Shown here: positions 25,120 to 34,036 of the stretch, piece after piece
How positions within the stretch are numbered: position 1 is the first letter of the stretch
Layout: each line of letters opens with the position of its first letter
Source: Verrucomicrobiaceae bacterium
GTDB taxonomy: Bacteria > Verrucomicrobiota > Verrucomicrobiia > Verrucomicrobiales > Verrucomicrobiaceae
Reading direction: 5' to 3'
Assembly: GCA_947466075.1 (NCBI GenBank)
Contig: CANIBP010000002.1
Span: 124,001-188,000 of the forward strand
Length of the DNA: 64,000 nucleotides
The notes under the pieces: model-generated
Told to the model about the DNA's origin: nothing
The model's database searches: none
The model's input: the letters and a program-made list of their open reading frames with translations, nothing else
Position numbers and translations under genes: made by a program

Positions 25120-25995
25120 CTAGACCGAACGATGACTCATTAGCATCTCACGAAAAACCCCTGCACTGGGCGATGTCGTGTGTCCTGCGCGACTCAACAA
25201 TGCCACCTGACGCTCCACCGGATTGTCACGCAGCTTGACTACGGCACATCCTTTCGTGGGCTCTCGTGTGGCAAGCTGAGGCAGGATGGCAATGCCCAGT
25301 CCCGCAGCCACAAGTGAACGAATCGTCTCCAACTCGCTGCTTTCACAAGCAATGCGTGGTTCGAATCCCGCAGCGCGACAGGCGGTGAGCGCAGTATCGC
25401 GTGCACGGCCTTTGTACAGGATGAAGGGCTCATCGGCGAGCTTCGCGAGGCTGATGGTCTTTTGTTTGGCCAAAGCATGGCTCTTTGAGATGAGAGCGAC
25501 GAAAGGCTCCTTGAAAAGCGGATGCTCATCAAAGCTACCGCTTGATGTGGGCAGTTGCACGATGCCAAACTCCACGCGTCCGCTCTCGACCCACTGCGCT
25601 ACGGCCTCCGAGGTGCCTTCAAAGAGGGCGAGTTCAACGAGTGGATGCAGTTTGCGAAACGCCGCAATTGCCGCGGGCAGCAAACAAGCGCTCACAGACG
25701 GAATGGCCCCAATGGTGAGCCGCCCACCACGCAAGCCGATGAGATCATGCACCGCCCGTTTCGCCGCATCGGCCCGTTCGATTAATGCCTCTGCGTGTTG
25801 GCGCAGGGTTTCGCCAGCGGCAGTGAGCACCGTCTCGCGGCGACCTCGATTGAAGAGTGGCGTGCCGAGTTCGGTTTCCAACTTGCGGATCTGTTCGCTC
25901 AGCGCCGCCTGTGCGAGATGCAAATGCGCTGCGGCGCGAGTGAAGTTCCGCTGGCGGGCGGCTTCGAGGAAATATTCGAGTTGGTAGAGTTCCAT
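25120..25995 (-). CDS. LysR-family transcriptional regulator
   Basis: A 291-residue LysR regulator. The N-terminal winged helix-turn-helix is classical: MELYQLEYFLEAARQRNFTRAAAHLHLAQAALSEQIRKLE (shown here as residues 1-40) with LSEQIRKLE the recognition helix end. The effector domain starts at RGGRLTIGAIPSVSACLLP and runs to about residue 285. It is divergent from the sugar isomerase gene. LysR regulators usually control the divergent neighbour and themselves, and a conserved element sits between the two start codons. The inducer is unknown; a sugar intermediate is plausible from context. Confidence 0.93.
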   Translation of the reverse strand: MELYQLEYFLEAARQRNFTRAAAHLHLAQAALSEQIRKLETELGTPLFNRGRRETVLTAAGETLRQHAEALIERADAAKRAVHDLIGLRGGRLTIGAIPSVSACLLPAAIAAFRKLHPLVELALFEGTSEAVAQWVESGRVEFGIVQLPTSSGSFDEHPLFKEPFVALISKSHALAKQKTISLAKLADEPFILYKGRARDTALTACRAAGFEPRIACESSELETIRSLVAAGLGIAILPQLATREPTKGCAVVKLRDNPVERQVALLSRAGHTTSPSAGVFREMLMSHRSV

Positions 25996-25998
25996 CGG

Positions 25999-26039
25999 TA
26001 TTACCGTCCACGATGATCGGAAAGAACTGATTTACCAGC
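25999..26039 (+). promoter_or_regulatory. Shared 41-nt element, copy 1 (LysR / isomerase intergenic)
   Basis: A 41-base element that recurs at 35117-35157 with 36 of 41 positions equal. The last 24 bases (26016-26039) are identical in both copies, with core GGAAAGAACTGATTTACC; a second block CCGTCCA is also shared. The core contains ATC-N10-GAT, a small dyad of the kind LysR proteins bind. It starts 4 bases upstream of the LysR start codon and ends 28 bases before the isomerase start, so it could control both divergent genes. Regulator identity is inference. Confidence 0.7.
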
Positions 26040-26067
26040 AGCAACTACTTGGCACTTATGATGATCC

Positions 26068-26883
26068 ATGAGCCGACTTTGCGTGCACACCATCACCACC
26101 AAGCCCCTGAACCTCGACCAATGTCTCGTGGAGTTTCCGAAGCGAGGCGTCAGCGGCATCACGATCTGGCGGCAGGCGCTGGAAGGTCGTGATCTTGCTG
26201 CGGTTAAGCGCCAGACCGCAGATTCAGGTATGGATGTCGTCAGCCTGTGTCGCGGCGGCTTTTTTCCATCGGCTACAGCAGCAGGTCGTCAGGCAGCGAT
26301 TGATGATAATCTTCTCGCTATCGAGCAAGCCCACGCCATCGTAGCGCCGCTCATCGTTTTGGTCTGTGGTGCGGTTCCTGGACAAAGCCTCGTCGAATCT
26401 CGCAAACAAATCGCCGATGGCATCGCCGCCGTTTTGCCAGCCGCAGAGCAGGCAGGGGTGAAACTCGCCATCGAGCCGCTGCATCCGATGTATGCCGATG
26501 ACCGCAGCGCCGTGAACACCATGCGTCAGGCGCATGAGATTTGTGATGCGCTTGGTTCACCAAAATCACTCGGTATCGCGGTCGATGTCTATCACGTCTG
26601 GTGGGACCCCGAGTTGAAAGAGCAAATCGACCTCGCAGGCCGCACGGGTCGTCTCCACGCCTTCCACATCTGCGATTGGAAAACTTCGACCACCGATCTC
26701 CTCAACGACCGCGGCCTCATGGGCGAAGGCTGCATCAACGTCCCCGAAATCAGCGACTGGGTTGACGCCGCCGGCTTCACCGGCCACCGCGAAGTGGAGA
26801 TTTTCTCCAACAAGTGGTGGGCCACAGATCAGCACGTCTTACTCGACGAGATCGCTTCGAGTTATGCGAAGGTCTATGCGTGA
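26068..26883 (+). CDS. Sugar phosphate isomerase/epimerase family protein
   Basis: A 271-residue TIM-barrel protein of the xylose isomerase-like / AP-endonuclease-2 family. Metal-site residues are visible along the strands: AIEPLHP (Glu), DVYHVWWDP (Asp and His), FHICDWK and REVEIFSNKWW (Glu). Family members isomerise or epimerise sugars and keto-sugars, and often sit beside Gfo/Idh dehydrogenases. Here the Gfo/Idh and DUF993 genes are 9 kb away, but share its upstream element. Its last 10 bases overlap the end of the convergent photolyase gene. Substrate unknown. Confidence 0.88.
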   Translation: MSRLCVHTITTKPLNLDQCLVEFPKRGVSGITIWRQALEGRDLAAVKRQTADSGMDVVSLCRGGFFPSATAAGRQAAIDDNLLAIEQAHAIVAPLIVLVCGAVPGQSLVESRKQIADGIAAVLPAAEQAGVKLAIEPLHPMYADDRSAVNTMRQAHEICDALGSPKSLGIAVDVYHVWWDPELKEQIDLAGRTGRLHAFHICDWKTSTTDLLNDRGLMGEGCINVPEISDWVDAAGFTGHREVEIFSNKWWATDQHVLLDEIASSYAKVYA

Positions 26884-28442
26884 TCTCGCCGCAGTTGTGA
26901 CGCCTGGGTCCTGATTGCTTCGCGCTTGGTTTCATCGAGACGTGCAAGGTTTCTCACTTGCATAGCCATGCGTTGATTCTTTCGCATGGCAGGTTCGTGT
27001 TGCAGGAGGAAATCCCAGTAGAGGGTGGTGAAGGGGCAGGCGGTGGGGCCGGTGCTTTCGGCGGGATTGTAGCGGCATCCAGAGCAGTAGTTGCTCATGC
27101 GCTGAATGTATTTGCCGGTGGCGATGTAGGGCTTGCTGGCCATGAGACCGCCGTCGGCGTGCTGAGACATGCCGAGCGTGTTGGGAAGCTCCACCCACTC
27201 GACGGCATCGACATAGACGGCGAGATACCATTCGTGAACCTCTCGCGGACGCACACCGAACATCAGCGCGTAGAGGCCCGTGACCATGAGTCGCTGAATG
27301 TGATGCGCATAGCCGAGTCGCAGTGTTTGACCCAGGGCATCACGCAGGCAGGCCATGTCGGTTTCGCCGGTCCAATAGAAAACGGGTAAGGGTTGGTCAG
27401 CACCGAGGGCGTTGAGTTCCACGTAGTTGGGCATATGCTGCCAATAAATGCCTCGCACGTATTCACGCCAGCCGAGGATCTGCCGGATGAAACCTTCCAC
27501 TCCTGCGAGAGGTGCTCTGCCTTGCTTGTATTCGTTCTCTGCTGCCGCGATGACTTTGCGCGGATCCAGCAGTTTGAGATTCATGGCCACGCTGAGGCGC
27601 GAGTGAAAAAGCCAAGGCTCAGCAGTCCACATGGCGTCCTGCCAATCACCAAACTCAGTCAGGCGATGCGCGATGAAATCTTCCAACGCGATCTGGGCGT
27701 CCTCCGCTGTGACAGGCCAATCAAACGCCGCGAGATCTCCGGGATGAGCTGCGAATCGCGCATTGACGACCGCGATCACTTCTTTCGTGATAACATCTGG
27801 CTCAAATCGACGCGGCGGCAGATGAAGTGGAGGTCCTTCTTTACCGAAGCTCTTGCGATTCTCGCTGTCGAAGTTCCACTCGCCACCAACGGGTTTGCCC
27901 TTCTCCATGAGCACCGCATGACGCTGCCGCATCTCGCGATAGAAGAACTCCATGCGCAGTTGTTTACGGCCTTCCGCATGAGCGGCAAACTGAGCGTGAG
28001 TGCAGAGAAAGTGCCGATCCTCTCGCATGTCTAAATCCATTCCTGCCGCTAGCGCCGCAGCGCGAATCTCTTCCCTCACACTCCACTCGCCAGGCTCGAC
28101 GATGATCCATTTCTCGGGCTTCAGTCGCGTTGTGGACTCAGCAAGGGCAGCCGTGAAAGTCTTAGCGTTGCTCTTCTTTGCTGTGCCTGTTGTTCCGTGC
28201 CATGCGCCGCCCTTGGTGGTGAGTTCGCGGTAAAAGACCTTCCATCCTTTGGATCGAAGCGTCTCACTAAAGTGGCGCATGGCAGACAGGAAAACGGCGG
28301 TGCGTGGTTTGCCACTCCACACCTTGCTGCTCTCGTGCGCTACCTCGGCCATCCAGACGGCATCACGGCTAGGATCAAAATCATCGAAGGCGGCAGAGTC
28401 GGCGTTGAGTTGATCGCCTAAAATAAGGATGAGATTTCGCAT
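26874..28442 (-). CDS. Iron-sulfur (6-4) photolyase / cryptochrome-related protein
   Basis: A 522-residue protein of the FeS-BCP group (COG3046, PhrB-like), which repairs UV lesions or senses light with FAD and a [4Fe-4S] cluster. The N-terminal part is LILILGDQLNADSAAF, diagnostic of the group. The FAD-binding half contains VEGFIRQILGWREYVRGIYW and LGMSQHADGG. Four cysteines that could hold the cluster are seen: one in MACLRDALG, two in NYCSGCRYNP and one in TACPFTTLYWDF, matching PhrB's pattern. Either ATG 28448 or 28442 can start it. It is surrounded by genes typical of this photolyase (DUF2805, DUF2256, FAD oxidoreductase). Confidence 0.93.
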   Translation of the reverse strand: MRNLILILGDQLNADSAAFDDFDPSRDAVWMAEVAHESSKVWSGKPRTAVFLSAMRHFSETLRSKGWKVFYRELTTKGGAWHGTTGTAKKSNAKTFTAALAESTTRLKPEKWIIVEPGEWSVREEIRAAALAAGMDLDMREDRHFLCTHAQFAAHAEGRKQLRMEFFYREMRQRHAVLMEKGKPVGGEWNFDSENRKSFGKEGPPLHLPPRRFEPDVITKEVIAVVNARFAAHPGDLAAFDWPVTAEDAQIALEDFIAHRLTEFGDWQDAMWTAEPWLFHSRLSVAMNLKLLDPRKVIAAAENEYKQGRAPLAGVEGFIRQILGWREYVRGIYWQHMPNYVELNALGADQPLPVFYWTGETDMACLRDALGQTLRLGYAHHIQRLMVTGLYALMFGVRPREVHEWYLAVYVDAVEWVELPNTLGMSQHADGGLMASKPYIATGKYIQRMSNYCSGCRYNPAESTGPTACPFTTLYWDFLLQHEPAMRKNQRMAMQVRNLARLDETKREAIRTQASQLRRDHA

Positions 28443-28448
28443 GGGCAC

Positions 28449-28797
28449 GGGACTTGAGATGAGGGAAGGGGGATCCTTCGATTAACGCACGCTAGCGGCA
28501 AAAAGACTCCGCCGCACTCGCAGCATCTCAATGGGCGCGCGGAGCGTTTATCAGCCATGGCGTGGATGCTTCGCATCGCATGTCCCAATGCAGTATCCGA
28601 TTTGTAACCAATGCACCTGATTGCGCCCCTGACTCGCCAAGCGGCACTCGTTTCCTGGAGGGCTTTTCGTCCCGTGGGGCGGAGCTACGCAAGTGCGAGG
28701 AATCGTGTGCAATCTGGACATGGCAACGTGTCGCTGCTGGGCGGGAGCATCCGTTTCCGGACTTTGCTCGAAGATGAAGTCATAGAGAAAACTTGTC
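28449..28797. other. Intergenic region between photolyase and DUF2805 genes
   Basis: About 350 bases between two divergent genes. I see no convincing gene, tRNA or terminator. Short open frames here lack protein-like composition. It presumably holds the two divergent promoters, but I could not pick a clear -35/-10 pair. Confidence 0.5.
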
Positions 28798-29041
28798 ATG
28801 AAAACGACTCTCACGACTGAACAAGCCTCCCGCATCATCCGCTACGCGTGGGAGGATCTGCACCACGTTCGAGCAGATCGAGGAGCGCACTGGACTCACC
28901 GAACGACAGGTCATTGATGTGATGCGCCGTGAGCTGAAGTCCTCGAGTTTTCGTATGTGGCGCAAGCGTGTCTCTGGCAGAGTCACCAAGCATCGCAAGC
29001 TGCTGGAGCAGCATTTGAACGGTCCTGTCGATGACGAATGA
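28798..29041 (+). pseudogene. DUF2805/TIGR03643-family small protein, frameshifted
   Basis: The start reads MKTTLTTEQASRIIRYAWED and then leaves frame. If one base is removed at about 28859 (the extra T in GGATCTGCACC), translation continues DRTTFEQIEERTGLTERQ, then VMRRELKSSSFRMWRKRVSG and on to a stop at 29041, giving an 80-residue protein. This matches the DUF2805 family (W-E-D-R-T-x-F-E-x-I and LMRRELKPSSFK-W-R-K-R-V pattern). These small proteins are known neighbours of FeS photolyases. One extra base may be a real mutation or a sequencing error. It ends 24 bases before the FAD oxidoreductase start. Confidence 0.85.
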
Positions 29042-29065
29042 TCAAACCCGCACTCCATCTTCAGA

Positions 29066-30070
29066 ATGAGCAACGCCCGTAGCCGAAACCTCGATGTGTT
29101 AGTCATTGGAGCGGGCATGGCCGGGCTCTCCGCAGCTGCCGCTTTGCAGAAGGCGGGATGCAAAGCTGTCGTGATCGACAAGGGCAGAGGCGTGGGAGGT
29201 CGCATGGCGACACGTCGAATCGGTGCGGCTACGTTTGATCACGGAGCGCAATTTATCACGGCGCGTGACTTAAGCTTTGCCGACGTGCTCGAGAATGCTC
29301 GAACTGCGGGTGCTGCGCTTGAATGGTGTCGCGGATTCATGGCTGATGCCGATGGCCATGCACGCTGGCGCGGCACTCCGGGGATGTCATCGCTCGCGAA
29401 GCATTTGGCCTTGGGGTTGGAGATCGTTCAGGAGAAACAAGTCTCCGCCTTGCAGCAGATGACAGATCACTGGTCCATTGGCATGGCCGATGGTGAAACG
29501 TGGACGGCCAAGGCGATCATTTTGACCGCGCCTGTCCCACAGTCTCTCGTGCTTCTGGAGGCATGTGGAATCGTGCTTGAGCCTGTTATGAAAACGCGTC
29601 TTTCTGCCATCCAATACGAGCGCTGTCTCGCGGTGATGGCCGTATTGGAAGGTCCCTCGCGAATGCCGCCACCGGGTGGTTTTGCGCCGACTCAGGGACC
29701 GATTGCTTGGATCGCCAATAACCAACTCAAAGGGGTCTCAACAGAACCCGCCATCACGATTCATGCGACTGATGAGTTCAGTGTCGCGCATTGGGATCAG
29801 AATCGAGATGAGACGGCTCGGATGTTGATCGCCGCAGCTGATGAATGGTTAGGTGTGGGAATCAAGCAGTTCCAAATCCACGGCTGGCGTTTCAGCAAAC
29901 CCAAGCAAACAGACCCATCGTCGTGTGCTGTCGTGAGCAGTGCGCCTCCGCTGGTGCTGGCCGGCGATGCGTTTGCAGGCCGAAGAGTGGAGGGCGCAGC
30001 TCTCTCTGGTTGGGCGGCAGCAGCCGAGGTCTTGAAGTTCGACTCTGACAGTTCAGCTTCCACACGCTGA
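29066..30070 (+). CDS. FAD-dependent oxidoreductase (renalase/amine oxidase-like)
   Basis: A 334-residue flavoprotein. The Rossmann motif [21 protein letters not shown] is at residues about 12-32, followed by [17 protein letters not shown], the usual second FAD contact of the amine oxidase family, and [12 protein letters not shown]. The C-terminal FAD loop is [21 protein letters not shown]. This is the renalase-like group that often sits near FeS photolyases. Its substrate is not known; a role in preparing or recycling flavin or pterin has been suggested for such neighbours only by association. Its 3' end overlaps an antisense open frame from the DUF2256 gene. Confidence 0.9.
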   Translation: MSNARSRNLDVLVIGAGMAGLSAAAALQKAGCKAVVIDKGRGVGGRMATRRIGAATFDHGAQFITARDLSFADVLENARTAGAALEWCRGFMADADGHARWRGTPGMSSLAKHLALGLEIVQEKQVSALQQMTDHWSIGMADGETWTAKAIILTAPVPQSLVLLEACGIVLEPVMKTRLSAIQYERCLAVMAVLEGPSRMPPPGGFAPTQGPIAWIANNQLKGVSTEPAITIHATDEFSVAHWDQNRDETARMLIAAADEWLGVGIKQFQIHGWRFSKPKQTDPSSCAVVSSAPPLVLAGDAFAGRRVEGAALSGWAAAAEVLKFDSDSSASTR

Positions 30071-30234
30071 GCTTTGATCATCGCAGATCTCACCGCTGGC
30101 TTTGTTTTACGGCAGCGCTCACTGCAATACTTCACTTCATCCCACACCTTCTCCCACTTTTTACGCCACGTGAACGATCGCTGACAGACGAGGCAGATCT
30201 TGGTTGGCAGGTTCTGTTTCTTGACGCGTCTCAT
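29797..30234 (-). CDS. DUF2256 zinc-ribbon-like protein with long C-terminal extension
   Basis: The first 50 residues are a DUF2256 protein: [20 protein letters not shown], then [21 protein letters not shown], with four cysteines in two pairs likely to bind zinc. DUF2256 proteins are normally about 50-60 residues and are found next to FeS photolyases. Here the frame stays open to 145 residues and the last 90 run antisense through the 3' end of the FAD oxidoreductase gene. The extension is Ser/Ala/Pro-rich and may just be the shadow of that gene, with the family's normal stop lost. The N-terminal part is firm; the C-terminus is doubtful. Confidence 0.72.
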   Translation of the reverse strand: MRRVKKQNLPTKICLVCQRSFTWRKKWEKVWDEVKYCSERCRKTKPAVRSAMIKAQRVEAELSESNFKTSAAAAQPERAAPSTLRPANASPASTSGGALLTTAHDDGSVCLGLLKRQPWIWNCLIPTPNHSSAAAINIRAVSSRF

Positions 30235-30297
30235 TCCAATTCGGGGGCGTGGGCTGGATCACGTCGATTCATGTTTTGAGTTTGCGGGTGATGTCCA

Positions 30298-30774
30298 TCA
30301 AGCGGGTTGCATTCTTGCATTTCGTGCCGCCCACTTCCGTGTGCGGTAATGCCGATACTTGAACAGCAAGATCAAATAGAGCCGCACACCCGTCTCAGAG
30401 ACAAATCGACCCCACCAGGAGCGACCCCATTGATACGTGACCCTGTCGTGCATGATGCAACTGCTCGGCCCCTGTGCATCGAAGCCATGTTCATGCTCAA
30501 ACAAAGCGAATGGACCTTTCACGATTTCATCCACCAGCAGATGAGGCCGCTGCACCGTTTTCCATCGGCAAGTCCAACGCATCGGAATGATCCACCAATC
30601 GCGGCAATGCAGTTCAATCATGCGCCCTTCCTGAGCAGGTCCATCGGTTTTCAGGCTAACAAGCTTTAACGTCGGCGGCATGACCTCAGGGAGATTATGT
30701 GGATCGCTGTGGAAGTCGAACATCGTTTCCGCGCTGGCGGCGACTGGCGTGCTGGTGTGAAAGTGCGAAGGCAT
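30298..30774 (-). CDS. SRPBCC-family (polyketide cyclase-like) protein
   Basis: A 158-residue protein of the SRPBCC fold. It begins HTSTPVAASAETMFDFHSDP, the usual first strand and 'exxFdfhsdp' helix, and shows ITPR-like WWIIPMRWTCRW and DRVTYQWG strands with a closing C-terminal helix. Proteins of this subgroup ('ligand-binding' or CDP-paratose epimerase-like) are regular neighbours of FeS photolyases. It is the last gene of the visible photolyase neighbourhood on this strand and lies 63 bases from the DUF2256 gene. Ligand unknown. Confidence 0.82.
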   Translation of the reverse strand: MPSHFHTSTPVAASAETMFDFHSDPHNLPEVMPPTLKLVSLKTDGPAQEGRMIELHCRDWWIIPMRWTCRWKTVQRPHLLVDEIVKGPFALFEHEHGFDAQGPSSCIMHDRVTYQWGRSWWGRFVSETGVRLYLILLFKYRHYRTRKWAARNARMQPA

Positions 30775-31140
30775 ATTGTGCGAGCTAGGTCTTGGCAGGG
30801 GTCACATCCGTCGTTCTTTTGCCAACGTAACGGGTCGATTGAGTGTTAGTGGATGGGGAATCTGTAGCTGCATATACGATTTCGGGAGAAACACAGATGT
30901 TGATTCGTTCTCGTTGCCCTTCGGAACCAAGCTGCCCAGTGAATCGCCTTAATATTCATTGAGAGAATTTGCCTGTTTGTTGATGCTAATCGCGCGAACG
31001 ATCACAGCCAATTCACGGATGCTTTTGGATCCATTTTAATAATATTTCATTTTGCATCCAGCGCCACCCGCCGGGCGAATCAAATGCGCACCACAAACCG
31101 TGGAGCACCCAAACTCAACCAAACTAAAATCAGTTATCAC
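30775..31140. other. Intergenic region upstream of the fasciclin gene
   Basis: About 360 bases between divergent genes. The part from 30960 to 31060 is more AT-rich than the surroundings and probably carries the promoter of the fasciclin gene. I see no RNA gene, and the open frame from 31084 is better started at the signal peptide at 31141. Confidence 0.5.
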
Positions 31141-31632
31141 ATGAAAAAAATCCTCAATTTTGCCTTTATCGCGCTGCTTGTCGGCACCACTTCACAGCGC
31201 GTTATTGCTGCCGATGCAGCCGCTCCACAAACGGTTGTCGCCATTGCTGCCGGCAATGCTGATTTCTCCACTCTCGTCGCCGCAGTCAAAGCCGCTGGTC
31301 TAGCAGAGACATTGAGTGGTGAAGGTCCATTCACCGTTTTCGCACCCACCAACGAAGCTTTTGCAAAACTGCCAGCAGGCACGGTGGAAACACTGCTCAA
31401 GCCTGAGAACAAAGCCAAGCTCGCTGGCATCCTCACCTATCACGTCGTCGCCGCAAAGGTGATGGCTGCTGATGTGAAGACTGGCAAGGTCAAGACCGTG
31501 CAAGGCACTGAACTCGACATCGTGGTGGAAGACGGCAGCGTGACCGTTGACGGCGCCAAGGTCGTCGAGACAGACATTGTTGGCTCAAACGGCGTGATTC
31601 ACGTCATCGATAGCGTGGTGTTGCCGAAGTAA
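31141..31632 (+). CDS. Secreted fasciclin-domain protein
   Basis: A 163-residue exported protein with a signal peptide ([20 protein letters not shown], cleavage near VIAADA) and one FAS1 domain: [40 protein letters not shown] (H1 block), [15 protein letters not shown] (YH block) and the C-terminal [16 protein letters not shown] (H2 block). FAS1 proteins mediate adhesion or matrix binding; single-domain bacterial ones are usually secreted. A terminator follows about 45 bases after the stop. The ATG at 31141 was chosen because it starts the signal peptide. Confidence 0.94.
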   Translation: MKKILNFAFIALLVGTTSQRVIAADAAAPQTVVAIAAGNADFSTLVAAVKAAGLAETLSGEGPFTVFAPTNEAFAKLPAGTVETLLKPENKAKLAGILTYHVVAAKVMAADVKTGKVKTVQGTELDIVVEDGSVTVDGAKVVETDIVGSNGVIHVIDSVVLPK

Positions 31633-31676
31633 TAATCTGCACTGCGGCATTAACCGAAAAGTGTTCGCTTTGAGGG

Positions 31677-31707
31677 GACCTTGGGCCGAGTGCTCAAGGT
31701 CTCTTTT
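31677..31707 (+). terminator. Terminator after the fasciclin gene
   Basis: GACCTTG (31677-31683) pairs with CAAGGTC (31695-31701), an 11-base loop, followed by TCTTTT. It lies between the fasciclin stop and the NADH dehydrogenase start. Confidence 0.6.
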
Positions 31708-31750
31708 ACATCATGACAACACCTCAACAATCTCGCCGCCCCCAATTTTG

Positions 31751-33001
31751 ATGATCACCAAACATGTTCTCATCCTAGGCGGCGGGTTTGCCGGTCTCGA
31801 ATGCGCGAAACGGCTGCGCGGTGAAACCATCCGCGTCACGCTCGTGGATCGGTGGAATCACCACCTCTTCCAGCCGCTGCTCTATCAAGTGGCCTCTGGA
31901 GCATTGGCCATGGCAGAAATCGCCCAACCTCTGCGCAGCATCCTGTCGGATCAAAAGAACGTGACCACGATCATGGGCGATGTGGTGCACATCGACCTCC
32001 CGGCGAAACAGGTGCAGCTCAAAGATCGTGTGATCAGTTACGATTTTCTTGTCATCGCTCTCGGTGCCAAAACCAGCTTCTTTGGTCACAACGACTGGGC
32101 ACAGCACACACTCGGTCTCAAAAGCCTCGATGACGCGATGGCAATCCGAAAGAAGGTGCTCCTTGCCTTTGAGAAGGCCGAATCCACCGTCGATTCGGCA
32201 GAAACCGAGAAGCTTCTCACCATGGTCGTCGTCGGTGGTGGGCCGACTGGTGTGGAGATGGCAGGCTCGCTGGCGGAACTCTCGCGCGTCGTTCTCAAAG
32301 AGGACTTTCGCCATATCGACCCCACGCAGGCTAGAGTCCATCTCATTGAGGCCGGGCCAAAATTACTGCCCATGTTTCCCGGCGGTCTTCCCGATTACAC
32401 ACGAGAGCGATTGAAGACCATGGGTGTCACCGTTCACCTCAATTGCCCGGTCAAAGAAGTCGGCGAAGGTTACGTCGTCGCTGGCGATCAGCGCATTGAA
32501 AGTAGCATCATCATTTGGGGAGCGGGTGTGGAGGCAAGTGAAGTCACGCGCACGCTTGCGGGCATTCCACTGGATCGAGGTGGCCGCATCGAAGTCCGCC
32601 CTGATTTGAGCCTCCCTGGATATCCAGAGGCCTTCGCCGCTGGTGACATCGCAGCCCTGACGGACAAGAACGGCGTCAAAGTGCCGGGCGTCTCTCCCGC
32701 TGCGATCCAGATGGGTAGTTTCATCGCCCACAGCATTCAAAACGAACGCATCGACGGTGCACGCCCCGCCTTTGGTTATTGGGACAAGGGCAGCATGGCC
32801 ACGATTGGCCGCAGCGCCGCTGTCGTCAGCTTTGCAGGCATCCAAATGCGCGGATTCATCGCTTGGTTGATGTGGCTCTTTGTGCACCTCGTTTTCCTCA
32901 TGAACATGCGCAACCGCGTCTCCGTCTTCCTGCACTGGGTGTGGTCCTACTTCACTTGGCAGCGCGGCGCACGTGTCATTCAGTCGGCGCGCGACCCTTG
33001 A
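31751..33001 (+). CDS. ndh: Type II NADH dehydrogenase
   Basis: A 416-residue NAD(P)/FAD oxidoreductase of the non-proton-pumping NDH-2 family, which passes electrons from NADH to quinone at the inner face of the membrane. FAD motif VLILGGGFAGLECAKRL, then WNHHLFQPLLYQVASG (the quinone-side FQPLLYQVA block), NAD motif VVVGGGPTGVEMAGSLAEL, FAD loop FAAGDIAAL and a C-terminal membrane-binding helix (RGFIAWLMWLFVHLVFLMNM). The ATG at 31751 is chosen; the frame is open to 31661. It is preceded by a terminator, so it has its own promoter. Confidence 0.94.
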   Translation: MITKHVLILGGGFAGLECAKRLRGETIRVTLVDRWNHHLFQPLLYQVASGALAMAEIAQPLRSILSDQKNVTTIMGDVVHIDLPAKQVQLKDRVISYDFLVIALGAKTSFFGHNDWAQHTLGLKSLDDAMAIRKKVLLAFEKAESTVDSAETEKLLTMVVVGGGPTGVEMAGSLAELSRVVLKEDFRHIDPTQARVHLIEAGPKLLPMFPGGLPDYTRERLKTMGVTVHLNCPVKEVGEGYVVAGDQRIESSIIIWGAGVEASEVTRTLAGIPLDRGGRIEVRPDLSLPGYPEAFAAGDIAALTDKNGVKVPGVSPAAIQMGSFIAHSIQNERIDGARPAFGYWDKGSMATIGRSAAVVSFAGIQMRGFIAWLMWLFVHLVFLMNMRNRVSVFLHWVWSYFTWQRGARVIQSARDP

Positions 33002-33130
33002 CCGCGGGTAGGACACTCGTCGGGCTGGGGGCAGATTTGAAAGTGAAATTGATTCGCTGGTTGCGACTCCCTGCAAGGGAAGGTAAATGGGGACGAATAG
33101 AGCTTCAATGTGTCAGCATTATTTACCGCC

Positions 33131-33493
33131 ATGGAATACGTCGTTATTATTTTAAAATTGGTTGTGGGTTTAGGAATACTCAATGTCTGGCTACTCCGAG
33201 CGAACAAGGCCACTGCCTATCGCGGTGGTAACGCAAAGACCATGCGTGAGGAGTTCGCCACGTATGGACTGCCATACTGGTTCATGTGCGTAATCGCAGT
33301 GCTCAAGCTGACGCTGGCGATCGCTTTGCTGGCTTCCATTTGGTTCCACAGTCTGGCACAGCCAGCAGCGATCGGCATGGCCTTACTCATGCTCGGGGCC
33401 TTCATCATGCATCTCAAAGTGAAGGACCCGATTTCTAAAGCCCTGCCGTCCATCGCCGTGTTTGCCATGTGTGCAGCGATTGCGATGCTCTAG
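33131..33493 (+). CDS. DoxX-like membrane protein
   Basis: A 120-residue protein with four transmembrane helices and the DoxX-like pattern (VIILKLVVGLGILNVWLLR, then YWFMCVIAVLKLTLAIALL). Proteins of this fold are small membrane proteins, some linked to redox or quinone chemistry. It lies 130 bases after ndh on the same strand and converges on a second DoxX-like gene. ATG 33131 is preferred over a GTG at 33110. Function unknown. Confidence 0.78.
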   Translation: MEYVVIILKLVVGLGILNVWLLRANKATAYRGGNAKTMREEFATYGLPYWFMCVIAVLKLTLAIALLASIWFHSLAQPAAIGMALLMLGAFIMHLKVKDPISKALPSIAVFAMCAAIAML

Positions 33494-33507
33494 CCGCTGA
33501 AGGCTCC

Positions 33508-33870
33508 TTAGAACGCCATCCAACAAAGGTAGGCATTCAAAAGCAGATAAAATAAGGCTGGGATCGTTTGCGCGAGACTGTCTTTGATACGGATGCGCAC
33601 ACCGACAGCGACCAGCATCATCAACGCCAGGCCCACCGCTGCCGAGCGTCCCATCCAGGGATGGCTCAGGCCAGCCAACAGCCCGAGCGATGCGGCCACT
33701 TGCAGTGCGCCGACTAAAATGCGCTGAGATCCAAGACGGTAACGCTCGAACTCCCGCTTCATGTAAGCAGAGAAAAAGCACGCGGCTCCATAGCCCAGAA
33801 ACGAAAGGGAGGAGAATAGGATGAGGGAGAGATTCAGAGTGGACGATAGGCTGACAATATTGATACGCAT
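33508..33870 (-). CDS. DoxX-like membrane protein, second copy
   Basis: A 120-residue protein, the same size and helix layout as its convergent neighbour: four transmembrane helices, with SQRILVGALQVAASLGLLAG and a conserved VRIRIKDSLAQTIPALFYLL that matches LKVKDPISKALPSIAVF of the neighbour. The two are probably diverged paralogues. Only 14 bases separate their stop codons. Function unknown. Confidence 0.75.
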   Translation of the reverse strand: MRINIVSLSSTLNLSLILFSSLSFLGYGAACFFSAYMKREFERYRLGSQRILVGALQVAASLGLLAGLSHPWMGRSAAVGLALMMLVAVGVRIRIKDSLAQTIPALFYLLLNAYLCWMAF

Positions 33871-34036
33871 CTCCTATTCATCTGGCTTCACGATTGCGGA
33901 TTTTGGATGCGCTTCACATCTAAATGGAGGTGTGTGTCCGTCGAAACAGGTGGAGCGACCCAAATTTCGAGATTTTTTCGCACGAAGCGCTGTCTGGATC
34001 GTAACATCATGTGCTAGACCGACTTGAATTATCCAA

